Shown here: positions 1 to 5,246 of the stretch, in pieces | Layout: each line of letters starts with the position of its first letter | Numbering within the stretch: the stretch's first letter is position 1 | Origin: Anaerolineae bacterium | Lineage (GTDB): Bacteria; Chloroflexota; Anaerolineae; 4572-78; J111 | DNA: 5,246 bases | Direction: 5' to 3' | NCBI GenBank assembly: GCA_020433785.1 | Contig: JAGRCC010001040.1 | Location: 1 to 5,246 of the forward strand | Position numbers and translations under genes: made by a program | The notes under the pieces: generated by a model | Databases searched by the model: none | What the model saw: only the letters and a program-made list of their open reading frames with translations | Told to the model about the DNA's origin: nothing

Positions 1-822
1 CCCGGTCAGGCTTTGGTGTACAGCCGCCTGGCGCCGGCCTATGCGGAAGCCTACAATCTCGGACCGGCCCTCATCTGTGATCGCCAGGCGTTAAGTTTGT
101 ACCGGCAAATAAATAATCGGGCAAAGTTAGGCGATGCGCACAATAATCTGGCTGAAACCTATGTGCTGTTGGGCGCTTATGAGCAGGCCCGAGAGCACAC
201 CCTAAAAAGTTTGGATTTTTACCGGCAGCAAGGCTATAAAACGTATGAGGCCAACACCCTTTCATTGTACGCCCTCATCTTGGATCGGCTCGATCAAACG
301 GAACCCGCCGAAAAACAGTATCGAGCGTCTATTGCCGCTCAAAAAGCTTTGAAAGTGAACTTCAGTTTAAGGTTTTCGTTGCTTTATTGGGGCGATTTTC
401 AATTACGCGTCGGGCGGCTGACCGAGGCGGAATTAACGCTCGATGAAGCAAAGGCGCTCAATGATGATGTGCCGCATATGCGGTTGACCACGCAAGCCAA
501 ACAAGCCAAAGTTTACCTGGCCCAAGGCAAGCGCGAGGCCGCCCTGGCCCTGGCCGATGCGGTTTGGCGCGAAATCGAGCCCACCGGCGGGGCCGGTCTG
601 CCCCTTCCGCTCAATACGTTGGATGAGTGTTGTTCTGTTTTTCAAGCCTGTGAGGATAGCCGGGCCAAGGTGGTGTTACAATTGGCCGCGAATGTCCTCA
701 AGCGAACGGCGACCAAGATCGACGACCCTGAAATGCGGGCCTCATTCCTGAATAACGTACCGGTCAACCGGCAGTTGCAAGCGGCATGGCAGAGGGGTCG
801 AGTTGAAACCATGGAGTTATAG
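1..822 (+). CDS. TPR-repeat protein, C-terminal part (5' end outside window)
   Basis: The reading frame is open from base 1 and ends with TAG at 820-822, giving 273 visible residues. A TTG at 13 is in frame, but the frame is already open before it, so I treat the gene as truncated by the window edge. The visible part is almost all alpha-helical with TPR-like helix pairs at roughly residues 1-36, 43-76, 83-116, 122-155 and 162-190. The clearest is the second, with the L-A-E-x-Y...L-G-A-Y-E-Q-A pattern. Near the end (about 240-262) is a D-D-P-E-M-R-A-S-F-L...P-V-N-R motif. From memory, this kind of tail closes large Chloroflexota multidomain regulators (ATPase or nucleotide cyclase domain followed by TPRs). 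TPRs are protein-interaction scaffolds. The N-terminal effector domain is not visible, so no specific function can be given. The gene is followed after 69 bases by the VWA gene on the same strand. Confidence is high for coding and TPR, low for the parent protein type. Confidence 0.85.
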   Translation, partial: PGQALVYSRLAPAYAEAYNLGPALICDRQALSLYRQINNRAKLGDAHNNLAETYVLLGAYEQAREHTLKSLDFYRQQGYKTYEANTLSLYALILDRLDQTEPAEKQYRASIAAQKALKVNFSLRFSLLYWGDFQLRVGRLTEAELTLDEAKALNDDVPHMRLTTQAKQAKVYLAQGKREAALALADAVWREIEPTGGAGLPLPLNTLDECCSVFQACEDSRAKVVLQLAANVLKRTATKIDDPEMRASFLNNVPVNRQLQAAWQRGRVETMEL

Positions 823-891
823 TCGATCATTTGATGGACCGGCTACTCACTCTCGCTTAAGATTCATCGCTTAGTATAGAGTCGAACGATT

Positions 892-1968
892 ATGGATCTA
901 CTGTGGCCGTGGTTTTTACTGTTGCTCTTACTCATCCCGCTGATTATCGCGGTTTATATCGGGCTGCTAAAACGCCGCAACCGGTATGCGGTCCGATATC
1001 CCAGTCTGTCGCTGGTGCGTGAGGCGCTGCCGAAATGGTCGCGCTGGCGGCGACACCTGCCGTTCGCCCTCTTTTTGCTGGGACTGACCAGCCTCATCGC
1101 CGCCCTGGCTCGCCCCGTCGCCGCGGTCGAGGTGCCGCTCAGCCGGACAACCATCATCCTCGCCCTTGATACTTCGCGCAGCATGTGCGCCACCGATGTT
1201 TTTCCCAACCGTCTAACTGTGGCTCAGGACGCCGCCTTAGCCTTTATTGAAGATCAACCGGCCGGCACGCAAATTGGCATTGTGGCCTTTGCCGGATTCG
1301 CCGAGATCGTGGTGTCGCCGACTCGGGACAAGGATCAGCTGCAAACGGCGATCCGAAGTTTTACCACCTCGTTAGGCACCACCATCGGCAGCGCTACCCT
1401 TAAATCGATCGACGCCATTGCCGCCATCAATCCGGCGGTCGCGCCCAGCGACTACATTCTCGAAGTTGAAGCGGATGAGACGCCGGTGGAAGAAAAAGTG
1501 TACCAACCGGATATTATCGTTTTGCTGACCGACGGAGCGAACAGCCAGGGCCCCAATCCGCTCGACGCCGCTAAACAAGCCGCCGATCGCGGCATTCGGG
1601 TTTACACGATTGGCTTCGGCACGTCGGACCCTGGCCAGATGATCTGCTCGCAGCAGCAGATTGGCAGCGATACCTTTAGTGGCCGGTTCGGCGGTTTTGG
1701 CGGTGGCTTTGGCGGCGGGGGGGGCGGCAATTTTCGGCGGTTTGTCGTCATCGATGAAACCACGCTGCGGGCCGTGGCCGATATGACCGGCGGCACCTAT
1801 TTCCGAGCCGAAAACGCGGATCAGTTACTGAACGTGTTTCTCAACTTGCCGACTCAGATCGTGCTGCAAAAGGAATCATTAGAAATTAGCGTCCTCTTCT
1901 CGATACTGGGAGCTATCTTTGTGATTGCCGCGGTGACGCTGTCGCTGCTTTGGCATCGGTTTCCGTAG
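892..1968 (+). CDS. Membrane-anchored von Willebrand factor A domain protein (BatA-like)
   Basis: This complete 358-residue protein starts at ATG 892. An in-frame TAG at 877-879 excludes an upstream start, and there is no strong Shine-Dalgarno sequence. Residues 3-26 are a hydrophobic segment and 56-74 a second one, matching the N-terminal membrane region of BatA-type proteins. The VWA domain runs from about 86 to 318. The metal-ion-dependent adhesion site looks intact: D93-x-S95-x-S97, a threonine in the G-T-T-I-G segment (163/164), and D214 in L-L-T-D-G. A Gly/Phe-rich low-complexity loop lies at 264-280, before the T-G-G-T-Y-F strand (299-304). Residues 333-353 form a C-terminal membrane helix. 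The domain should therefore face one side of the membrane and bind a protein partner through the metal site. BatA proteins are often linked to MoxR ATPases and DUF58 proteins. None is visible here, so the partner is unknown. The gene converges with the PfkB gene downstream, 15 bases away. Confidence 0.92.
   Translation: MDLLWPWFLLLLLLIPLIIAVYIGLLKRRNRYAVRYPSLSLVREALPKWSRWRRHLPFALFLLGLTSLIAALARPVAAVEVPLSRTTIILALDTSRSMCATDVFPNRLTVAQDAALAFIEDQPAGTQIGIVAFAGFAEIVVSPTRDKDQLQTAIRSFTTSLGTTIGSATLKSIDAIAAINPAVAPSDYILEVEADETPVEEKVYQPDIIVLLTDGANSQGPNPLDAAKQAADRGIRVYTIGFGTSDPGQMICSQQQIGSDTFSGRFGGFGGGFGGGGGGNFRRFVVIDETTLRAVADMTGGTYFRAENADQLLNVFLNLPTQIVLQKESLEISVLFSILGAIFVIAAVTLSLLWHRFP
1717..1724 (+). repeat. 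G8 homopolymer within Gly-rich VWA loop
   Basis: A run of eight G bases lies inside the Gly-codon-rich segment of the VWA gene (about 1681-1730). It codes for part of the poly-glycine loop at residues 275-279. Homopolymers of this length are prone to slippage and to sequencing error. The frame is intact here, and the conserved T-G-G-T-Y-F strand follows in frame. Confidence 0.8.
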
Positions 1969-1983
1969 AAGACACCCTTGTTT

Positions 1984-2949
1984 TCACAGTAGTCTGGTCG
2001 AACTTAGAGAAGTTAGATAGGCCAGGCGTCGACGCGCTTCAGCAAATGTCTCCGTGCTCCAGTCCGGCAGCCCTACCTGCTCGACCAAGAAGCTGGCCGC
2101 GACCGCGCCGTACAGCCCCGCCGTCCGCAAATTGCCCGTTTGAACCCAACCGACTAAAAAACCGCCGCAAAAGGCGTTGCCCGCGCCGGTGACATCAACG
2201 ACGTTGGTCTCAATGGCGGGGATGTGGCAGGTCTCGCCGGATTGGGCGTGATGAACCAGCGCGCCGGTGGGGCCTTGCCGCAGAGCGACAATGCTTGCTC
2301 CGGCCTCGACCAGCCGCCGGATGAGTTGATCCGGTGTGCCGGGTCCGACCAGGCTTTCGGCCTCGATCTGGTTGGGCGAGAAAATCTGCCCGGCGGAAAG
2401 CAGTGATCGCAGTTCGGCGTCACTCAAGGGGCGATGGGTTTCGCGGAAAGGTTCTACACTGACCACAGCGCCCAACTCGCGCAAGGCGCGAATGAAGTCA
2501 AGATCGGGATCTTCGGGGTGAACCCCCAAATGAAAGCCACAGGCCTGTCGATAAGCCGGCGGCAGATGAGCCAGACTCCGCCTTAGCTGCCGGCCAATGA
2601 CCTGGCCCGGTACGCGCCACTGCTGGACGCGGTGACCGTCTGCGGCAAGGTGCTGCCAGGCGCGAGGCGTCGGGCAGTCCGGGGTATAGAGCAAGCCTTG
2701 GGTATCGATCCCGGTTTGATACAGCCAGGCCAGCGCGCTCTCGGGCAGATCGTCGCCCACGCCGCTCACTAGCCCCACACTATCGGCCCACAGTCGCATG
2801 CCAAAGGCCGTTTGCGGTCCGCCGCCGCCCAATAGCCCCAGGGCAGTCGTCTGATCAGGGAAAATCAGATCATCGATAATCAGAGAAAACGTTACAAACG
2901 CTATTTGTTTTGGCGCTTGAGGCTCACGCTCACGGCGGTCGGCAGTCAT
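1984..2949 (-). CDS. PfkB-family carbohydrate kinase-like protein with GAGN signature (Mak32-like?)
   Basis: This complete 321-residue protein starts at ATG 2947-2949 and is the last gene of the minus-strand unit, 14 bases after the nucleoside hydrolase stop. No in-frame alternative start lies nearby, and the fold begins around residue 15. PfkB features, in order: an N-terminal strand with I-I-D-D (24-27), the G-G-G-G substrate-binding turn (41-44) followed by V-S-G-V-G-D-D (61-67), S-P-N-Q-I-E (191-196) matching the N-x-x-E magnesium motif, Q-G-P-T-G-A (225-230) of the ATP site, and signature 2 at 252-258. That signature reads D-V-T-G-A-G-N instead of D-T-x-G-A-G-D. Asn258 (codon AAC) replaces the aspartate that normally activates the substrate hydroxyl. 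The context suggests a pseudouridine or ribose kinase. The GAGN motif and N-terminal style recall Mak32-like proteins, a comparison made from memory. Fold assignment is secure; substrate and even kinase activity are open. Confidence 0.88.
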   Translation of the reverse strand: MTADRREREPQAPKQIAFVTFSLIIDDLIFPDQTTALGLLGGGGPQTAFGMRLWADSVGLVSGVGDDLPESALAWLYQTGIDTQGLLYTPDCPTPRAWQHLAADGHRVQQWRVPGQVIGRQLRRSLAHLPPAYRQACGFHLGVHPEDPDLDFIRALRELGAVVSVEPFRETHRPLSDAELRSLLSAGQIFSPNQIEAESLVGPGTPDQLIRRLVEAGASIVALRQGPTGALVHHAQSGETCHIPAIETNVVDVTGAGNAFCGGFLVGWVQTGNLRTAGLYGAVAASFLVEQVGLPDWSTETFAEARRRLAYLTSLSSTRLL

Positions 2950-2963
2950 GGGTCAGCGGTCGG

Positions 2964-3920
2964 CTAATCGGGCCGCGTCATGTAGGTCCGGTAAAGGTTC
3001 AGCAGCCGGGGGGAATCGACATCGATGCAGATGTTGGTTGGGGGTTGATCGGTCCAGCCGTTGGGAATTTCCCATTGCTGGCGGCGATCCGCGAAGGTCA
3101 GTCCGGCGGCGATCCCATCGGTAATGACGCGGATAGGGGTCGGCAGCGTGGTAAATAGCGAGGGATCGATCACATAGGCCACAGCCGACGGATCATGGAG
3201 GTGCATCCCGTGCAGACCATGAAATGCCTGCCGGTAATAAGCCATATAGAAATGGCTGATCGCTTCAATAAAGTCGGTCGCTTTGGTGCCAGCGGATTTG
3301 AGGCCGGCGATATCATCCGGCGTCATAACAGTTTTGGTGGTCACGTCCAGGCCAACCATCGTCAGCGGCCAGCCGGCGGTAAAAACGACATCGGCGGCAT
3401 GCGGGTCTTTGTAGATGTTGGCCTCAGCCGCCGGGGTAACGTTGCCATTAACCAAGGCTGCACCGCCCATCAAAACGACTCCGGCCACGGCCCCGACCAG
3501 CCGAGGCTCCAAAGCCAAGGCCAAAGCCAGATTCGTCAGCGGGCCAATTGGCACCAGGGTAACCTGACCCGGATGAGCCATCACCGTTTCAACAATGAAC
3601 TGCGCCGCCGAGGGGTCGATGGGTTTCCCATGCGGCGGCGGTTGGTTGGTGTTGCCAAAGCCGTCGGCCCCGTGAACTTGGGCCGCGGGGTGGTCAAAAG
3701 GCAGGACCAGCGGTAAGTTGGCCCCGTGAGCAACCGGAATATCGGGCCGGCCGGCCACCTCAAGCAATCGTAGCGCATTTTGGGTGGCCAGATCGGTGTG
3801 GACATTGCCGTAGATGGTGGTTAGGCCAACCAGTTCAAGTTCGGGCGCTTTAAGGGCAAAAAGGATGGCCATGGCATCATCGACGCCCGGATCGGTGTCA
3901 ATAATAATTTTTTGGGGCAT
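2964..3920 (-). CDS. Inosine/uridine-preferring nucleoside hydrolase
   Basis: This 318-residue protein is full length for the family and hydrolyses the N-glycosidic bond of nucleosides to free base plus ribose, probably in the cytoplasm since no signal peptide is seen. The start at ATG 3918-3920 places the hallmark D-T-D-P-G-V-D-D cluster at residues 8-15, as in the family. The calcium and ribose-binding residues line up almost number for number with the classical Crithidia enzyme as I recall it: D8, D10, D15, N39 (Y-G-N), H83 (V-H-G), N160 (G-N-V-T-P), E166, N168, and H242-D243 (L-H-D-P). The residue between E166 and N168 is alanine, where many members have phenylalanine. The catalytic-site histidine H242 fits the H-type homology group that includes IU-type and pyrimidine-preferring RihA/RihB enzymes. 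Base preference cannot be read from the sequence alone. It lies between psuG (17 bases upstream) and the PfkB gene (14 bases downstream), so the three are probably cotranscribed. Only a weak ribosome site (GAG) precedes it. Confidence 0.95.
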   Translation of the reverse strand: MPQKIIIDTDPGVDDAMAILFALKAPELELVGLTTIYGNVHTDLATQNALRLLEVAGRPDIPVAHGANLPLVLPFDHPAAQVHGADGFGNTNQPPPHGKPIDPSAAQFIVETVMAHPGQVTLVPIGPLTNLALALALEPRLVGAVAGVVLMGGAALVNGNVTPAAEANIYKDPHAADVVFTAGWPLTMVGLDVTTKTVMTPDDIAGLKSAGTKATDFIEAISHFYMAYYRQAFHGLHGMHLHDPSAVAYVIDPSLFTTLPTPIRVITDGIAAGLTFADRRQQWEIPNGWTDQPPTNICIDVDSPRLLNLYRTYMTRPD

Positions 3921-3937
3921 ATGTTTCTCGTCGGTGG

Positions 3938-4840
3938 TTACGCCACCAGGGCTTGGGCGATTTGAGCGGCCACTTGGGCGTTATTTAATAACAGCGCTAT
4001 GTTGGCTTTTTTACTTTGCTGGCCGGACAGGTCGCTAACTCGTTCCAGCAAGTAGGGCGTTACGGCTTTGCCAACCACGCCGTTGACGGCTGCATCGGCA
4101 ATAGCCCGATCGATGACCAGTTGCGCTTCAGCCGCCGGCCATTCGTCTTTTGCCGGTACGGGTACGGTCACTAACAAACCGCTCTCAATTTCCATTTCAT
4201 CGTGTACTTTGATCAATCGGGCCATTTCTTGAGGCGTATCGACCCGCATATCGAGCATAAGCCCGCTTTGGCGAGAATAGAAGGCCGGCAGTTCGTCGGT
4301 CTGGTAGCCGATAACCGGCACACCGCGCGTTTCCAGCACTTCCAGGGTTAACGATAAATCTAAGATGGCTTTTGCCCCGGCGCATACTACCGTCACCGCC
4401 GTTTGAGACAGCTCGCGCAAATCGGCCGATTCATCGAACGGCTGACCGCGATGCACGCCACCGATCCCCCCTGTGGCAAATAGTTTGATCCCGGCGCTGC
4501 GGGCGATAATCATGGTGGCGGCAACTGTGGTCGAGCCATTTTCTCGCCGAGCCACGGCGATGGGTAGATCACGCCGGGAGCATTTGCGAACGGTCGAGGT
4601 TGTCCCCAAGTACTCTAACTGGTCTAAGGTCAGCCCCACGTGAATTTGGCCTTCTAAAAGGGCAATTGTGGCCGGCACTGCGCCTTGTTGGCGCACTGTC
4701 GCTTCAATGGCCTGGGCAATTTTCAAATTGTCCGGGGCAGGGAAGCCGTGGGTAATCAACGTCGACTCCAGGGCGACTACGGCACTATTCTCAGCGAGGG
4801 CGGTTTGTACTTCGGGATGAATATTCAGATTAAGTCGCAT
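3938..4840 (-). CDS. psuG: Pseudouridine-5'-phosphate glycosidase
   Basis: This 300-residue protein matches the PsuG/IndA-like family in length and sequence. The family reversibly splits the C-C glycosidic bond of pseudouridine 5'-phosphate, giving uracil and ribose 5-phosphate. Visible landmarks are A-L-E-S-T (23-27, catalytic-region Glu25), T-H-G (30-32), G-A-V-P-A-T-I-A (53-60), the K-C-S-R-R-D-L-P segment (86-93; Lys86 corresponds to the Schiff-base lysine), T-T-V-A-A-T-M (104-110), A-T-G-G-I-G-G-V-H-R-G (122-132), D140, C-A-G-A-K (153-157), P-A-F-Y-S-R (185-190) and the L-L-N-N tail near 284-287. I chose ATG 4838-4840 because it gives the family's usual N-terminus and has AGGA eight bases upstream. 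The frame stays open back to a TTG at 4957, but that extension is low-complexity repeat translation. It is the first gene of the minus-strand salvage unit. Confidence in family is very high; the in vivo direction is assumed to be catabolic. Confidence 0.97.
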   Translation of the reverse strand: MRLNLNIHPEVQTALAENSAVVALESTLITHGFPAPDNLKIAQAIEATVRQQGAVPATIALLEGQIHVGLTLDQLEYLGTTSTVRKCSRRDLPIAVARRENGSTTVAATMIIARSAGIKLFATGGIGGVHRGQPFDESADLRELSQTAVTVVCAGAKAILDLSLTLEVLETRGVPVIGYQTDELPAFYSRQSGLMLDMRVDTPQEMARLIKVHDEMEIESGLLVTVPVPAKDEWPAAEAQLVIDRAIADAAVNGVVGKAVTPYLLERVSDLSGQQSKKANIALLLNNAQVAAQIAQALVA

Positions 4841-4848
4841 TGTTCCAT

Positions 4849-4852
4849 TCCT
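4849..4852 (-). promoter_or_regulatory. Ribosome binding site deciding the psuG start
   Basis: On the minus strand the bases AGGA end eight bases before the ATG at 4840. This supports ATG 4840 over the in-frame TTG at 4957, whose extension would translate the tetranucleotide repeat. Confidence 0.6.
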
Positions 4853-4868
4853 AGTTAGATATGGTTTG

Positions 4869-4952
4869 GATAGATAGATAGATAGATAGATAGTTAGATA
4901 GATAGATAGTTGGTTAGTTGGTTGATTTGTTAGTTGGTCGGTTTGTTTGTTG
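4869..4952. repeat. Degenerate tetranucleotide (GATA/GTTG) repeat upstream of psuG
   Basis: About 21 consecutive 4-base units keep register over 84 bases. On the plus strand these are six perfect GATA, one GTTA, three GATA, then a mixed run of GTTG, GTTA, ATTT, GTCG and GTTT units. Nearly every unit starts with G. The perfect part lies nearest psuG (17 bases from its AGGA site) and the divergent part lies farther upstream, suggesting an old array still expanding or homogenised at one end. It falls in the 5' untranslated or promoter region of the psuG unit. Read in the psuG frame it has no stop and gives a four-residue period (S-I-Y-L), as expected for a 4-base unit. Confidence 0.92.
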
Positions 4953-5130
4953 ATCAATAATACTTAGGTCGTTTTAACTCTAATAGCCATCAAATCTTCA
5001 TTGGGAATGATGGGGCAAACTAGGGCTATGGGTCTGTCATTCTTGGGGTTTTTGCACTTGCCTTCAAATATTGAGTTTACCCGACTTTTTAAGGATTGTA
5101 AACCTTGAAGCCTCAATTCGCTGTCAACGG
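4953..5130. other. Intergenic region between psuG repeat and right-edge gene
   Basis: These 178 bases are more AT-rich than the flanking genes. I find no convincing ORF on either strand. An in-frame stop (TAA on the minus strand at 4964-4966) closes the psuG frame. The stretch should hold the psuG promoter and the 3' end of the gene at the right edge, but I cannot point to a convincing -35/-10 pair. It contains a short TGATCA palindrome (4951-4956, partly in the repeat) and the imperfect dyad listed separately. Confidence 0.6.
5062..5110. repeat. Imperfect inverted repeat downstream of right-edge gene
   Basis: CTTCAA (5062-5067) and GTTTAC (5075-5080) are matched by GTAAAC (5098-5103) and TTGAAG (5105-5110) around an 17-base centre. 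TTGAG (5071-5075) can alternatively pair with CTCAA (5112-5116). The two arms have unequal internal spacers (7 versus 1 bases), so any hairpin would be bulged. It lies 21 to 69 bases beyond the stop of the minus-strand gene at 5131. It could be part of a transcript end or an operator. It lacks the GC-rich stem and clean T-tract of a standard intrinsic terminator. Confidence 0.35.
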
Positions 5131-5246
5131 TTACTCATCACTTTCATCTAGAATGTCATTCAGCAGTCGGGTACCGACATGGGGAAAAGCGCTGTGGTTG
5201 CGCAGGGCTACAGCATAGAGGCCTTCGGCCAAATCTTCAAAGTCGT
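5131..5246 (-). CDS. Unrecognised protein, C-terminal end (5' part outside window)
   Basis: On the minus strand, the frame entering at 5244 is open for 37 codons and ends with TAA at 5131-5133. The tail begins D-F-E-D-L-A-E-G-L-Y and ends L-L-N-D-I-L-D-E-S-D-E. It is acidic at its extreme end and has balanced, helix-like composition. The other two minus-strand frames meet a stop within 40 bases, and this one uses ordinary codons, so I judge it a real gene end rather than chance. I do not recognise the family from this tail and propose no function. It is oriented the same way as the psuG unit, 290 bases upstream of the psuG start, so read-through from it into psuG is possible but unproven. Confidence 0.55.
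   Translation of the reverse strand, partial: DFEDLAEGLYAVALRNHSAFPHVGTRLLNDILDESDE

Noticed and set aside
1..822. TTG at 13 as the true start of the TPR gene
   Set aside because: The frame is open before it to the window edge and the upstream residues fit the helical repeat, so the gene is most simply truncated by the window.
823..891. Promoter between the TPR and VWA genes
   Set aside because: TTGATG and TATAGA-like hexamers occur but not at proper spacing; read-through from the TPR gene is equally possible.
1969..1983. Bidirectional terminator between the convergent VWA and PfkB genes
   Set aside because: The 15-base gap and flanks contain no GC-rich stem followed by a T-run; only 4-base matches were found.
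1950..2523. Short plus-strand ORFs (1950-2192, 2224-2406, 2336-2521)
   Set aside because: They lie wholly or mostly antisense to the PfkB gene and are rich in Arg, Pro and Ser, typical of shadow frames.
3195..3716. 173-residue plus-strand ORF
   Set aside because: It lies wholly antisense to the nucleoside hydrolase, whose frame carries every catalytic motif, and its own product has no recognisable domain.
3933..3947. GGTGG/CCACC hairpin across the psuG stop codon
   Set aside because: A five-base stem with a five-base loop and no T-tract, easily explained by codon use at the end of the gene.
4869..4952. CRISPR array
   Set aside because: The repeat unit is four bases with no spacers.
4957..4985. 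Promoter for psuG with TATTAT (4957-4962, minus) as -10
   Set aside because: No acceptable -35 at 15-18 bases; the candidate hexamers match the consensus at only one or two positions.

Overview
The window looks like a fragment of a bacterial chromosome, most plausibly from Chloroflexota (Anaerolineae-like). This inference rests on protein style: a TPR protein ending in a D-D-P-E-x-R-x-S-F-L motif, a BatA-like von Willebrand factor A protein with a Gly-rich loop and the 'SMCATDV.PNRL' MIDAS context, and moderately GC-rich coding DNA. No rRNA, tRNA, CRISPR array, insertion sequence or phage gene is visible.

Layout, left to right. (1) At 1-822 (+) is the C-terminal part of a TPR-repeat protein whose start lies outside the window. 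(2) At 892-1968 (+) is a complete membrane-anchored VWA protein with intact MIDAS residues. (3) From 4840 down to 1984 on the minus strand is a tight three-gene unit: pseudouridine-5'-phosphate glycosidase (psuG-like, 3938-4840), an inosine/uridine-preferring nucleoside hydrolase (2964-3920) and a PfkB-family kinase (1984-2949), with gaps of only 17 and 14 bases. It converges on the VWA gene with 15 bases between the stop codons and no obvious terminator. (4) Upstream of psuG is a relatively AT-rich non-coding stretch (4841-5130). It holds a striking 4-base-periodic repeat, (GATA)n grading into GTTG/GTTT units, and an imperfect dyad. (5) At the right edge (5131-5246, minus) is the C-terminal tail of an unrecognised protein.

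The minus-strand unit reads as a nucleoside and pseudouridine salvage operon. The hydrolase would split ordinary N-nucleosides to base plus ribose. PsuG would split the C-C bond of pseudouridine 5'-phosphate to uracil plus ribose 5-phosphate. The PfkB protein sits where a pseudouridine kinase or ribokinase would be expected. Its signature motif, however, reads G-A-G-N instead of G-A-G-D, so the usual catalytic base is replaced. Its overall character recalls the Mak32-like branch of the PfkB family rather than a textbook PsuK.

The items most worth a second look are this GAGN kinase in a salvage operon and the tetranucleotide repeat immediately 5' of psuG. I see no evidence for a defence system or another clearly new multi-gene system.
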